DNA of 58,863 nt from a virus. The position numbers were made by a program, and so were the translations under genes. The notes under the pieces were generated by a model, which did not search any database, was not told where the DNA came from, and saw only the letters and a program-made list of their open reading frames with translations. Location of the stretch: IMG/VR virus record IMGVR_UViG_3300009034_000042, positions 1 to 58,863 of that record; one strand, written 5' to 3'. Below, one piece after another: positions 1 through 8,223 of this stretch. Numbering within the stretch: the first letter of the stretch is position 1; the number at the start of each line of letters is the position of its first letter.

Positions 1-124
1 GGTCTATTCTATGTGTTCTCCATTTTCGCCTAGTCCAAGTACCATCTAACCATTGATGGACACGGGTATATTTATGTCCCAGAATCAACATGCTTACAAG
101 TTCATGAGCTTTTCTTGCTGGCAT
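1..124 (-). CDS. Partial hypothetical protein, cut by left window edge
   Basis: An ATG at 122-124 opens a minus-strand frame that stays open for 41 codons and leaves the window. GAGGGA lies about 7 nt upstream, and the ATG overlaps the stop of the preceding gene (TAATG), the same coupling used throughout this operon. The visible part is rich in His and Arg (VHQWLDG, then RTHR). It loosely recalls small phage proteins with a His-x-Trp-x-Asp and HR pattern, but I do not assign a function. Confidence 0.6.
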   Translation of the reverse strand, partial: MPARKAHELVSMLILGHKYTRVHQWLDGTWTRRKWRTHRID

Positions 125-549
125 TAAAATTCCCTCTGTTTATATTTACCACGACTTTTACCGTGAAATGTTCCTTTATTGCTTCGCCTTCCCTTCTTTT
201 TTCGTTTAATGGATTTATCAACAAATTCTTCTTCCTCACTATACAGTAAATCTTCCTCTATTTTGCTTCCAAACCAAGGTTTCTGAATTTCAAATCTTTC
301 TGGTCCCCAATCGGCTGGGTCAAACTCTTCTTCTGTTCCAAGACAAACACCATATGCTACACCATTAGGGCAATATATGGCTCCTTCTGAGTGGGATGCA
401 CCGCCTTGAGCACAACAGTAAACATCTATCATGCCATATTTCACTCCTTCTTTCTTAGCCCACTCTGCTTTAATACAATATTGACATTTAGCACAATATT
501 TAGAATAGGTAAGCTTATCCAGAGCTAGTTTTCTCACGTTTTCTGTCAA
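124..549 (-). CDS. Cysteine-rich protein with basic tail
   Basis: 141 residues from a TTG start. The N-terminal half carries CAKCQYC (C19, C22, C25), a CC pair at 45-46 and further Cys at 60 and 69, which suggests one or two metal sites. The C-terminus is acidic (EEEEF) and then strongly basic (KRKKKGRRS). It overlaps the gene upstream by 35 nt, and its stop overlaps the next start. No family recognised. The TTG start is not certain, because only a weak purine-rich stretch precedes it. Confidence 0.7.
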   Translation of the reverse strand: MTENVRKLALDKLTYSKYCAKCQYCIKAEWAKKEGVKYGMIDVYCCAQGGASHSEGAIYCPNGVAYGVCLGTEEEFDPADWGPERFEIQKPWFGSKIEEDLLYSEEEEFVDKSIKRKKKGRRSNKGTFHGKSRGKYKQREF

Positions 550-868
550 GCTCTTCCCAAAACTCCTTCATTCCCATTCTTTTTTCCAATACTTTTTGCA
601 TTGATTCTCTTCCACCAAGAAACTCTTCAATCAAGTCTAAACGCTTTTTAATATCGTCCAATTCAACGTAAAATTGTTTTATCCACTTGTAAGTTTGTGT
701 AGCCTTCCTTTTCCTACTTACTTTCTTCTTTCCACCTTCTATCCGTTTTGCTATTTTATCCTTCTTAAGTTCTACTTCTTCAGATGAAATTCGTGATAAA
801 TTCATTTCTTTCTTCTTTAGTTTCTCTAGTTCTTTTTTAACGTTTTTCGTATGTACTATTCTACCCAC
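515..868 (-). CDS. Lysine-rich coiled-coil protein
   Basis: 117 residues, highly charged, with long heptad-like stretches (KKELEKLKKKEMNL near the start, YVELDDIKKRLDLIEEF near residue 70). No membrane segment and no cysteines. GTG start 4-5 nt after GGTGGTT, inside the end of the upstream gene. Function unknown; it could be a small structural or nucleic-acid-binding protein. Confidence 0.7.
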   Translation of the reverse strand: MGRIVHTKNVKKELEKLKKKEMNLSRISSEEVELKKDKIAKRIEGGKKKVSRKRKATQTYKWIKQFYVELDDIKKRLDLIEEFLGGRESMQKVLEKRMGMKEFWEELDRKREKTSSG

Positions 869-1049
869 TTACAACCACCATTTCTTGTATAATATATCCT
901 TTATTAATAAGTTCCTCGATAGCTTTAAACCTTTCGATTAGTTCTTCCATGGATATTGTTGGTGCTATCAATATGCCTCTGCTTCGGTCTGGTTTTTTAT
1001 GTTCTGGGTCAACCAGTTTAACTCTAATATTTACCCAACACTTACCCAT
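861..1049 (-). CDS. Small hypothetical protein
   Basis: Start placed at the ATG of MGKCWVNIRVKL. An upstream in-frame TTG would add six residues that lie in the 3' end of the preceding gene. The protein has a beta-strand-like N-terminus and an amphipathic helix (MEELIERFKAIEELINKG), then VVVSG at the end. Overlaps both neighbours by 8 nt. Not recognised. Confidence 0.65.
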   Translation of the reverse strand: MGKCWVNIRVKLVDPEHKKPDRSRGILIAPTISMEELIERFKAIEELINKGYIIQEMVVVSG

Positions 1050-1266
1050 TTTTAACAACTCTACCAAAATCAGTTAGATTCCAGCCACGTTCATTTATAA
1101 AACATGCTACGAAACATACACCTTCGATTACAAGTGCAAGCACAAATGAGGTTTTAATATCTACCCCAACAATATTCATTAGGATAGTATCAAGCACTAC
1201 TTCTAGTGCTCTCCCAGTAATCCCCTTCAATATTGAGCGGATTCTAGTTTCGTGTATTTTGGTCAT
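1042..1266 (-). CDS. Small membrane protein, DUF2061-like
   Basis: 74 residues with the pattern of DUF2061 proteins: a basic N-terminus (RIRSILKGITGR), a hydrophobic segment (VVLDTILMNIVG), a second one (FVLALVIEGVCFVACFI) and the terminal NERGW that corresponds to the conserved H/N-E-R-x-W of that family. The family is found in bacterial and archaeal membranes and has no established biochemical role. The ATG overlaps the stop of the upstream gene (ATGA). Confidence 0.7.
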   Translation of the reverse strand: MTKIHETRIRSILKGITGRALEVVLDTILMNIVGVDIKTSFVLALVIEGVCFVACFINERGWNLTDFGRVVKNG

Positions 1267-1751
1267 TCTTCATCCCAATTATGTTTTATGTATTCTAGAT
1301 ATTCATCCCAAGAAGTAAATATTTTTGTTGAACAACCAACAGCCCATTTCGGAAGATTCAAAGGTTTTAATCTTCTACGAGTTACTATATAGACTGGTTT
1401 TCCTAAATGGAAGGCGTAAGTCATCTCTCCATAACTACCACAAATCTCATAGCCTTCTGGCGGTATGCGTAAAGTCACAAAGTCACATTCCTTAACCATT
1501 TTTAAGTCTGGCGGAATAATCTGGGTGGAAACCACTTGTCTGATAGCGTCAACATTCCCAAATTTTTGCCACATAGCAAACTTCTTTCTGATAGAACCAT
1601 ATTCTTCTCCATATTTTGAGATTGGGTCAAGGGTTAAAATTCCCATTTCTCCTAGTTTTTCTGTCAACCAAGCTCTCCAATCTCTAGACTCACTTATCGA
1701 AACATCATCCATAGGACCAGCAAGATATGTCTTGAATTTTTTCTTTTTCAT
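1263..1751 (-). CDS. Nucleoside 2-deoxyribosyltransferase-like protein
   Basis: About 162 residues from an ATG that overlaps the upstream stop (ATGA); seven more codons are open further upstream. YLAGPMDD near the N-terminus is the substrate-loop signature of nucleoside 2-deoxyribosyltransferase and 2'-deoxynucleoside 5'-phosphate N-hydrolase families. The central CDFVTLRIP and GSYGEMTYAFHLGKPVYIVT match the D-x-G-t-x-x-E-x-x-x-A core containing the catalytic Glu. Family members cleave or exchange the base of deoxynucleosides. In a virus this may tune the nucleotide pool or feed a modified base, but that is inference. Lies beside a Mom-like modification gene. Confidence 0.75.
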   Translation of the reverse strand: MKKKKFKTYLAGPMDDVSISESRDWRAWLTEKLGEMGILTLDPISKYGEEYGSIRKKFAMWQKFGNVDAIRQVVSTQIIPPDLKMVKECDFVTLRIPPEGYEICGSYGEMTYAFHLGKPVYIVTRRRLKPLNLPKWAVGCSTKIFTSWDEYLEYIKHNWDEE

Positions 1752-2146
1752 CTCTTCGTCTTCCTTAACCATATTTTACATAACTTGGTGAAATGTTCTT
1801 GTTGTTCTTCTGGAAGTAACTTTACAACTTGTATTATCCGTTGGATACTTCTTAATGCTCCACGAGGATTGGACAATAATATTCCTCTAAATCCATCGGC
1901 TATTGGATGACAACCATAACACAATTCCAACGTGTTATCTAATGCTAGATATGGATTCTTCCGAACCGTTTCTCTCTGATAAGCATATTTAGTGTGATGG
2001 AGTGCCGTTCTCTTTATTCCCTCTCCTATACATCTTAGACAACCAATACAACATCCATTTCTAATTGGAACTGGAAAATCAAATCTTAAATGCATTCCCG
2101 AATATGATATTCCTTGTTTTTTAGTCTTGGGTTTTTTTCCACTCAT
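1748..2146 (-). CDS. HNH-type zinc-binding protein
   Basis: 132 residues. Four Cys in CCIGCLRC (around residue 33), then LHHTKY and NTLELCYGCHPIADG. The HH, central N and final CxxCH spacing is that of an HNH/beta-beta-alpha-metal nuclease with a treble-clef zinc site. Family members are homing, packaging or restriction-like nucleases. It overlaps the start of the deoxyribosyltransferase-like gene by 4 nt and the Mom-like gene by 26 nt. It is not next to the terminase, so a packaging role is not supported. Confidence 0.65.
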   Translation of the reverse strand: MSGKKPKTKKQGISYSGMHLRFDFPVPIRNGCCIGCLRCIGEGIKRTALHHTKYAYQRETVRKNPYLALDNTLELCYGCHPIADGFRGILLSNPRGALRSIQRIIQVVKLLPEEQQEHFTKLCKIWLRKTKR

Positions 2147-2834
2147 TCTCAGCCATCTCCCTTTTTAATTTAGCTATTATGTGTTTCGGATTGTCTTCTT
2201 TTCTCTTTGGATATGACAAAACTTTATATCTAAGCAGAAACTTAATATTCTTTCTAACATTCTTATTTTCTCCTACAAACGTTATATAACGATGTTTTTG
2301 TCCACCATTTCTCCATTTATCCCTATTGACAGATGGGTGAGGAAGATTGTGTTTTTTACAGTAGTCTCTTGCACCTTTACCATGTCGCCATTTTCCACCA
2401 ATGAAAAACTCGGCGTGTTGTTTTGTCTTTCCAGTATAAATCCAATTACATGCTTGATATACTGTTCCAATCTCTCCAGCCCTCTCATCAGCATAGGCAT
2501 AGATAATATTATAGCCTTTTTCTCCAATTAGTTTACAAGCATTAGAGATTAGAAAACTTGAACAATTATTAGGAAAATTAGGAGAAATTGCTCCCCGCTG
2601 AAGAAAGATAACTTTATCCCGATATTCTCTTCCACAGATTCCATCAGCACTATTCATTGTTGGCACCCTAGCAAATGAGACGGCTCCAGCTAGTTCACCG
2701 TTTATATATAACCCTAAGCAATGTAAGACCCGACTTCCGAACGTATCCAACCACTCATATCTCATTATCAGTTCTTTTGCTTCTTTCTTCGAAATCTCTT
2801 TTACCAACCAGTTAGTTTTGTCTTTCTCAAACAT
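2121..2834 (-). CDS. Mom-like DNA adenine modification protein
   Basis: 237 residues with the features of the phage Mu Mom family (GNAT-like fold that converts adenine to N6-carbamoylmethyladenine). LHCLGLYINGELAGAVSFARVP forms the first strands. Then come an R-G-A-I-SP segment, SSFLISNACKLI, and the hallmark YAYADERAGEIGTVYQACNWIYTGKTK (residues about 115-141). The virus could use this to mask its DNA from host nucleases. No gene for a separate activating factor is obvious beside it. The lysine/arginine-rich C-terminus is longer than in Mu Mom. The family assignment is firm by motif; the chemistry in archaea is inferred. Confidence 0.78.
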   Translation of the reverse strand: MFEKDKTNWLVKEISKKEAKELIMRYEWLDTFGSRVLHCLGLYINGELAGAVSFARVPTMNSADGICGREYRDKVIFLQRGAISPNFPNNCSSFLISNACKLIGEKGYNIIYAYADERAGEIGTVYQACNWIYTGKTKQHAEFFIGGKWRHGKGARDYCKKHNLPHPSVNRDKWRNGGQKHRYITFVGENKNVRKNIKFLLRYKVLSYPKRKEDNPKHIIAKLKREMAENEWKKTQD

Positions 2835-3064
2835 TATTTTATCTCCTCAAAGTCTACATCGTTTGGAGCGGATATATTTATAGATTGGACATATTTTGTA
2901 ATAACTTTAACTTTAATTTTTCCATCCTTATCTTTTTGCACATTACCATTCTCATCTAAATCCCAAACCTCAACTCTAACTTTTAGACAAGTTACATTTA
3001 CGGCATATTTTTTACCAAGAATCCTTACAGTCTCGTTAGCTTTACCATGAAATACTTCTTGCAT
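2834..3064 (-). CDS. Small hypothetical protein
   Basis: 76 residues, predicted mostly beta strand, with a D/N-rich loop (DLDENGNVQKDKDGK) resembling a calcium-binding or turn-rich hairpin. The start overlaps the upstream stop (TAATG) and the stop overlaps the Mom-like start in the same way, so it is translated as part of the Mom operon. No family recognised. Confidence 0.7.
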   Translation of the reverse strand: MQEVFHGKANETVRILGKKYAVNVTCLKVRVEVWDLDENGNVQKDKDGKIKVKVITKYVQSINISAPNDVDFEEIK

Positions 3065-4191
3065 TATTCAACTATCTCCTTATATAGTTTACCAGCAATA
3101 CAAGTCCAATTGTATTTCTGTTTTACATATTGGATAGCATGTTGACCCATCTCTTTAACCAAGTCTGGACTTCTTACACAATGCCTCATAGCATCAGCCA
3201 AAGCATTAATTGAAATATTTCCCCATATACGACCCAATGGTACTCCCCATCGTCTACCATTCCATAATTCTACAGTATCTCCACAAGTATTTGTAATTGG
3301 TATAGCGAATCCATTATGGTAACTTTCGATGACTTCTCGCATGAAGTCCCAGTCCGTTACTAAAGCTGGTAATCCACACGCCAAAGCCTCAGTTATACCC
3401 ATTTCAAATCCACCAGCCTTACTCGTACAGACGAAAACATCTCCAGCATTAAGAATTTGTCTAATGTTATCTTGTGGTCCCAATTCCATCTGATTTAGAA
3501 TTATTGGTAAATCACGTTTATAACGTAAATAACGAGCTGTCCTTTGACCCGTTTTGGCTCTCCAGTCACTATGAATTATTGCTTGACATTCTACCTTCTT
3601 ATATATTTTTTGAAGAGCCAGTATGAATCTTCCCATAGCCTTTCTCGGCTCATCCCGTCCAATCCAAACAAAAGTGAACACGTCTGGGTCTCTTTCAACA
3701 CTTTGTGGGTAGAAAATATCGGTATCAACACCGTGTGGCAAATAAACTCCATTTTTGATTTTTTTATAGCTGGAGTTTGGAACATAAACTTTAGAACATT
3801 GTTTAAAGATGTCGTGGGCACGAGGATGAATTGGTAAGCTATCTATTGGAGTTAGGAAGTGTAACGGCTTCCTTGTTTTCCTCGCCGCTCTAACTAATCC
3901 AGCGGCACTAAAGAAATCGTCTTCTGAAAAGATATAGTCTATATCATAATATTCAGCGGCTCTAATAACGGTAGATGGTCTCCAAACACCCCCCTCACAT
4001 GGAACCAACTCATAATTTAGAGAATCATTATGTAAAATTGGTTCTTTAGCAAAACCACTAGCTTGACCAAACCTTCCAAAATAAATAATCCGTATTGGAA
4101 AATTAGAAAGACCCAACGCTAGGTTTTTACATACAATTCCCATTCCAGTTGGCATATCTGGTTTATCCGCAAAGATTCCTACACTTTTCAA
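3064..4191 (-). CDS. GT4-type glycosyltransferase
   Basis: 375 residues with a GT-B organisation. The N-terminal domain begins with a GIFADKPDMPTGMG loop. The C-terminal domain starts near FVWIGRDEPRKAMG and carries the E-x7-E nucleotide-sugar motif in FEMGITEALACGLPALVTD (residues about 264-282). Family enzymes transfer sugars from nucleotide-sugar donors with retention. A target on virion proteins, host surface or modified DNA cannot be told from sequence. TTG start, with a perfect AAGGTGAT Shine-Dalgarno inside the last codons of the upstream gene. Second glycosyltransferase at 6782-8044. Confidence 0.85.
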   Translation of the reverse strand: MKSVGIFADKPDMPTGMGIVCKNLALGLSNFPIRIIYFGRFGQASGFAKEPILHNDSLNYELVPCEGGVWRPSTVIRAAEYYDIDYIFSEDDFFSAAGLVRAARKTRKPLHFLTPIDSLPIHPRAHDIFKQCSKVYVPNSSYKKIKNGVYLPHGVDTDIFYPQSVERDPDVFTFVWIGRDEPRKAMGRFILALQKIYKKVECQAIIHSDWRAKTGQRTARYLRYKRDLPIILNQMELGPQDNIRQILNAGDVFVCTSKAGGFEMGITEALACGLPALVTDWDFMREVIESYHNGFAIPITNTCGDTVELWNGRRWGVPLGRIWGNISINALADAMRHCVRSPDLVKEMGQHAIQYVKQKYNWTCIAGKLYKEIVE

Positions 4192-4415
4192 GTGAAAATC
4201 ACCTTTTCCGTATTTACTTCATCCATTTCTTTCGTACAGTCAACATAGTGAGAGTGGTCAGAAAGTCCCATACGTGTGGTTTTTAGCCATGACCAAGTAT
4301 TGCGACTATCATGTGCCCGACAATATGGTGTTTGACATTTGATACATAGATAGCGAGTAAAGTATTTATTTTCAGAATATTTCTTTAATTCTCCACCACA
4401 TTTAAAACATATCAT
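4188..4415 (-). CDS. Small zinc-ribbon protein
   Basis: 75 residues with CFKCGG at residues 3-6 and CIKCQTPYC about 20 residues later, a four-cysteine ribbon. It ends in EKVIFT, the same kind of C-terminus found on four small proteins near 51-52 kb. Here the codons for K-V-I also form the AAGGTGAT ribosome site of the glycosyltransferase that follows. Confidence 0.75.
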   Translation of the reverse strand: MICFKCGGELKKYSENKYFTRYLCIKCQTPYCRAHDSRNTWSWLKTTRMGLSDHSHYVDCTKEMDEVNTEKVIFT

Positions 4416-4696
4416 GTTGAAGTCGCCTTATCTAATTTTCCCCAGAATCCGTTTTTCTTATTTGGTTTTGTTTTACTTCTAGTTCTAAGTATCTGATGAC
4501 AATATGGACATCTGGGACCTCTTCGCCCTAACTTTTTATCTTTCGAGTAAAGCTCAGAACTTTCATCAAAAGTATATTTAACCCCACATTTAGCACAAAA
4601 AGTACCACCCCTTATATACCACCCACGGGTGACATTTGAAGCTTTCTCTCCTATGAATTCGACCTCTGTCCCTTTGGGTGTTATTGTATGCCTCAT
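4412..4696 (-). CDS. Zinc-ribbon protein
   Basis: 94 residues. The zinc ribbon is formed by CAKCGVKYTFD (around residue 34) and CPYCHQI (around residue 63), followed by a basic stretch (RTRSKTKPNKK). Overlaps neighbours by 1-4 nt on both sides. DNA or RNA binding is likely from composition, but no specific role is visible. Confidence 0.75.
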   Translation of the reverse strand: MRHTITPKGTEVEFIGEKASNVTRGWYIRGGTFCAKCGVKYTFDESSELYSKDKKLGRRGPRCPYCHQILRTRSKTKPNKKNGFWGKLDKATST

Positions 4697-5037
4697 TATT
4701 TATACCTTTTCCTTCTTAGTTTACGCTTACTTCTTTGTCGTCTCTGTCTTTTCTTCTTATATTTCTTGCTTTGTTTACGAGGTTTCTTTGGTAAGTCTTG
4801 TAAAATCCAACCGTTATCTTCGGTTTTAATCCACTTATCATCATCGCCATTTGGAACATCATGCATTGATTTATCGTAGCATTTTGCATGGTATAGTTTA
4901 GATTCACCTCTACGTTGGTGTTTACTTTCTACCTCATCTTCGACTTGGATGGGACATTCGCATATCTTACAGATAAGCTTAAAGCCCCTTGTCTCCAACA
5001 TCTTCTTTGTCTTTTTCGTTAGTTTGTACCGACTCAT
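4696..5037 (-). CDS. LIM-like or treble-clef zinc protein with basic tail
   Basis: 113 residues: CKICECPIQVEDEVESK, then a YHAKCYD pair, is the C-x2-C...H-x2-C arrangement seen in LIM and PHD-like fingers. The last 30 residues are almost all Lys/Arg. It overlaps the 3' end of the RadA-like gene by 59 nt, so the start may lie further downstream (internal ATG at 4999-5001). Confidence 0.7.
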   Translation of the reverse strand: MSRYKLTKKTKKMLETRGFKLICKICECPIQVEDEVESKHQRRGESKLYHAKCYDKSMHDVPNGDDDKWIKTEDNGWILQDLPKKPRKQSKKYKKKRQRRQRSKRKLRRKRYK

Positions 5038-5989
5038 CTTTTTCCTCTTCTTCTTTTTTCTTCTTTCGTTTCTTTACTAATTGACCCGCTGTTTGTGCTT
5101 CCTCAAATTTCTTTTCCCTCTTCAAAGCTTCTGTTCTCTGTTCTGGAGATAAATCATCAATCCCATTCTCATTAATCTGGAAAACTCTCTCTGCTGGTGC
5201 TATCTCGCTGTTATCAACTAACCTTGCAATTCTAACATTTCCACTTGCTTTACGCAAGAAGATTCGGTAGTCTCCAATATGTGCGACTGAGTGACCGCCT
5301 ACTGGACATTGACAAGCCCATTTTGGAAGGAATGGATTTGCAACTGGTGTATCATATACTTGATTTGTATAAACTATAATTGCTCCTTGTTCTTTAGCTA
5401 TTTTTTTGAATTGTCGGAGATGCCAGCGAATAAGTTCTTGTCGTTTACCTAAGTTTTGTCTTCCAGCAAACTCTGGAGTTGAACGGAATAAAGCCATTAA
5501 AGAATCAATAACAACCAGTCTTAGTTTGGCTGGTAATGGGTCTGGAAGATTAGCTGGAATTGATACTTGTTGTTCCCATCTTTCTGGTTTGTAAAGCATA
5601 ATATTATTATTAATGATTTCCATGTCTTTTCCTCTCGCTTCAGCAATTTGTATTATTCTTTTACGACTGAAAGTGTCTTCTGAGTCTATGACTATAACAA
5701 GTCCTTCACTAGCCGCCTCAACAATAAACGTGAAGCACGCTTGGCTTTTTCCAGATGCAAATTCACCATATAATTCTACTGTTTGTCCAGCGGATAAGCC
5801 ACCACCAAACAAATCATCTAGAACAGTACCAGTATTTAAAAGTATCTGTCGTTCTTTATCCACAGCTAACGGTTGAAGTTCACATGTAACCTTTACATCT
5901 TTAAGTTTCTCTTGAAAGTCTTCCCATCCCTCGCCAGTCTTAACCATTTCACGAAACTTTTCTTCTGGAGTTTTGGTTTTAGGTGACAT
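4979..5989 (-). CDS. RadA/RadB-like recombinase (RecA superfamily ATPase)
   Basis: About 336 residues from the ATG of MSPKT; GGTGAT and TAA of the upstream gene precede it directly. The core fits archaeal RadA/RadB: GTVLDDLFGGGLSAGQTVELYG, Walker A GEFASGKS (about residues 75-82), DSEDTF, Walker B LRLVVIDSLMALFR, and the L2 region ending in QVYDTPVANPF. There is no N-terminal helix-hairpin-helix domain of the RadA type, so RadB or a viral paralogue is closest. The C-terminal 60 residues are Lys/Glu-rich and probably disordered. Likely role: strand exchange or repair during viral replication. Confidence 0.88.
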   Translation of the reverse strand: MSPKTKTPEEKFREMVKTGEGWEDFQEKLKDVKVTCELQPLAVDKERQILLNTGTVLDDLFGGGLSAGQTVELYGEFASGKSQACFTFIVEAASEGLVIVIDSEDTFSRKRIIQIAEARGKDMEIINNNIMLYKPERWEQQVSIPANLPDPLPAKLRLVVIDSLMALFRSTPEFAGRQNLGKRQELIRWHLRQFKKIAKEQGAIIVYTNQVYDTPVANPFLPKWACQCPVGGHSVAHIGDYRIFLRKASGNVRIARLVDNSEIAPAERVFQINENGIDDLSPEQRTEALKREKKFEEAQTAGQLVKKRKKKKEEEEKDESVQTNEKDKEDVGDKGL

Positions 5990-5990
5990 T

Positions 5991-6251
5991 TTACTTATCA
6001 CCCTTTATTTCCAGTAACTTCTTGATAGCATTGTAGATTTGGTTAAGTTCGTCTAGAGACTTACATCCCATTTTCTGTTTTCGTTTCCACTTGTCAGTCT
6101 TTCTGTCTTTTATCCATTGATAGACGGCAACTTGAGTACCATATTTGCTTCTTACCATCATGACGGCTTTCCACCACTTCTCTGTCTTATAGATGTCTAT
6201 AGCTTCTAATACGGTAAAGAAGTCACTTACTGGATATTTTTCTTGACTCAT
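5991..6251 (-). CDS. Small hypothetical protein
   Basis: 86 residues, rich in Trp and Lys (EKWWKAVMMVRSKYG, VYQWIKDRKTDKWKRK). The pattern is compatible with a helical nucleic-acid-binding protein. It is coupled to the RadA-like gene, whose ATG follows its TAA by one base. No family recognised. Confidence 0.7.
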   Translation of the reverse strand: MSQEKYPVSDFFTVLEAIDIYKTEKWWKAVMMVRSKYGTQVAVYQWIKDRKTDKWKRKQKMGCKSLDELNQIYNAIKKLLEIKGDK

Positions 6252-6367
6252 TTTTCTTTCTCACTCTCCTTTAATATTTTATTAGATATGAGTATTATTC
6301 TTGCTTTCATCCAATTTATTTTTGCTTCCAGCCTTTTTAGAGTAGCTAATATTTGTTCTTCACTCAA
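6248..6367 (-). CDS. Very small hypothetical protein (39 aa)
   Basis: TTG start preceded at 7-8 nt by GGTGG. The frame encodes LSEEQILATLKRLEAKI and ends at a TGA that overlaps the next ATG (ATGA). It is predicted to be one amphipathic helix. Spacing, ribosome site and overlap at both ends support translation. Confidence 0.55.
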   Translation of the reverse strand: MSEEQILATLKRLEAKINWMKARIILISNKILKESEKEK

Positions 6368-6554
6368 GTAAACGCCACCTTTTATTGGTTTTTACTCTTC
6401 TTCTCTTTCCATAACCAGTAAAAATAACTTTTCCACACTTTTTCCTTTTCCTTCTCCAATTATCACATTGTTCTTGAGTAGCAGAACATGGTAACTCATC
6501 CCATACAACTAGAGCATAAGGACACTCAATATCATAGTTTTCACACTTATTCAT
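6360..6554 (-). CDS. Small cysteine-rich protein
   Basis: 64 residues: Cys at 4 and 11, then 23, 30 and 40, with a basic C-terminal third (KRRRVKTNKRWR). The pattern C-x6-C...C-x6-C could bind a metal. Not recognised. Confidence 0.65.
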   Translation of the reverse strand: MNKCENYDIECPYALVVWDELPCSATQEQCDNWRRKRKKCGKVIFTGYGKRRRVKTNKRWRLLE

Positions 6555-6557
6555 GAT

Positions 6558-6785
6558 TTAATAGCCCCCCGGTCCAGATGTCATAAATCCCATGTGTTTC
6601 ACATCATCAATATAGAGTACACGATGTAAACGATGGTTTATAAGTCTCTTAGTAAGAGCTAATGGTTGCCCACAATAAGAACATTTAAAATATTGAAGCC
6701 ATCCGCCCGAACTATTCTTTTGTAGTTTCTTCTTTAATCTATGTTTACATTTTGGACAATGTTTATTATCTTTTTCTCCCATCAT
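6558..6785 (-). CDS. Zinc-ribbon protein
   Basis: 75 residues. CPKCKHRLKKK at residues 9-12 and CSYCGQPLAL about 23 residues later make a classic zinc ribbon. The C-terminus (GFMTSGPGGY) is flexible. The ATG overlaps the stop of the glycosyltransferase gene (ATGA). Confidence 0.75.
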   Translation of the reverse strand: MMGEKDNKHCPKCKHRLKKKLQKNSSGGWLQYFKCSYCGQPLALTKRLINHRLHRVLYIDDVKHMGFMTSGPGGY

Positions 6786-8044
6786 AGATTTAACAGCTCC
6801 TTAGCGGCTAATAAGTCTGTATCCAAACTACTTAATAAAGCTTTCCATTGTGGAACAATTATCTTATCATAGTCAAATTCTTTAGCCCATCTTCGAGCTT
6901 CCTTTGCAAGTTTTCTCCTTTCATTTTCGTCTTCATAAAGATATATCATGGATTCAACAAACTTCTCTTCATCTACAATTCCCCCTTCAACACTTCTTCT
7001 CTTGTCATCCATTCGGAAACGTCCAGCCCTTCCTCTATAGGTTGGAACAAGCATGCTTCCTTTCTGATGGACTTCACTACACGCTGAATAATCCGTGATT
7101 ATTGGAACTATTCCCATAGTCATTGCTTCAAGTCCGCATTTTCCAAATCCTTCTCCACTTGTACAGCTAGGCATAATATCTCCCATAGAAACTATATGCT
7201 TCAACTGGTCTGCTGTTTCAGCGGCATTCCAATATTTTGGTGCTCCTTGAATTTGTACTGGGCTTATTATATTTGCCCGTGGAACACGATATTGCTCAAT
7301 CAACCCGTCAATAGACCAACCCATACTTTGCTCAAGATTCCAATCAGTATAAAGCATTAAGAGGGCTTTTGCTTTAGGTTTCTTTTTCCAGAAGGCTTTC
7401 CAGCAACGAAGTAAAGCATCTGTTCTTTTGCGATGTTGAGGAATGTCCCAATTGACAAAAATAGTTACGTCATCCCGAATGTTATATTGTCTTCGAATAT
7501 CATATTTTTCTTCTTCTTTTACTTGCCACCATTTCCAATTAACTCCATGATGAATCATTGCTGGACTCAATCCAACTTTTTTATATTCTTTCTGAGCCCA
7601 CTTAGTCATTGCAACAAGCAGATTAACATTCCCTAGAAATGGCTTCCATTCTGGATGTATTGGAAGTCCATCAAGAGTTACATACATTACAAATGGAAAT
7701 CCAAGCCGACTCTTATAACCTAAATAATGTTTAATGTTTCTAGGGTCACCCATAAAGAAAACCATCTCTGGATTTATCATTCGATAATTCTTTAAGAAAG
7801 CATCAGCTCCATAATGCCATGGATTGCCATGACTACCATAGATTTTAATCTTAGCTCTTTTGTGGGGAATGTCTGAGAAGGTAGTATCTGGAATATCAAT
7901 TGGATACCCTACATGTTGAAGGCTTTGCCAACTTATTTCAAAATCTGCAACTTGAGCTAATCTAAAAAAGATATGACGTAGCTCTTCACCGAAACCAGTT
8001 CCACTAAAAGGACTGTCTCCAATACCCATTATATAACGTTTCAT
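6782..8044 (-). CDS. GT4-type glycosyltransferase
   Basis: 420 residues, GT-B fold. The N-terminal motif GIGDSPFSGTGFGEELRH is a typical donor/acceptor loop. The C-terminal domain has TIFVNWDIPQHRKRTDALL and the E-x7-E motif in TSGEGFGKCGLEAMTMGIVPIITD (about residues 295-318). It is only distantly similar to the enzyme at 3064-4191, so the pair could act in sequence on one glycan. Target unknown. Confidence 0.85.
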   Translation of the reverse strand: MKRYIMGIGDSPFSGTGFGEELRHIFFRLAQVADFEISWQSLQHVGYPIDIPDTTFSDIPHKRAKIKIYGSHGNPWHYGADAFLKNYRMINPEMVFFMGDPRNIKHYLGYKSRLGFPFVMYVTLDGLPIHPEWKPFLGNVNLLVAMTKWAQKEYKKVGLSPAMIHHGVNWKWWQVKEEEKYDIRRQYNIRDDVTIFVNWDIPQHRKRTDALLRCWKAFWKKKPKAKALLMLYTDWNLEQSMGWSIDGLIEQYRVPRANIISPVQIQGAPKYWNAAETADQLKHIVSMGDIMPSCTSGEGFGKCGLEAMTMGIVPIITDYSACSEVHQKGSMLVPTYRGRAGRFRMDDKRRSVEGGIVDEEKFVESMIYLYEDENERRKLAKEARRWAKEFDYDKIIVPQWKALLSSLDTDLLAAKELLNL

Positions 8045-8223
8045 GTTTTTTCTCCTATTATTCTTCCACTTCCATTACATTGTGGACATTCTTTTGGAAT
8101 CCATACCCAAGGCATGGTCATTTTTGGAATTTTACCACTTCCACGACATAATAGACATGGTTTGTCAATTACTATTGGTTTGTATGGGTCAAAAAACCGC
8201 CCAAGTTTCTCTTTCAAACTCAT
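8041..8223 (-). CDS. DnaJ-type zinc-finger protein
   Basis: 60 residues with two CxxCxGxG-type repeats: CLLCRGSGK and CPQCNGSGR. This is the minimal zinc-binding unit of the DnaJ central domain without a J-domain. A related 47-residue protein sits at 23368-23511. The start overlaps the upstream stop and the stop overlaps the glycosyltransferase start. Confidence 0.75.
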   Translation of the reverse strand: MSLKEKLGRFFDPYKPIVIDKPCLLCRGSGKIPKMTMPWVWIPKECPQCNGSGRIIGEKT

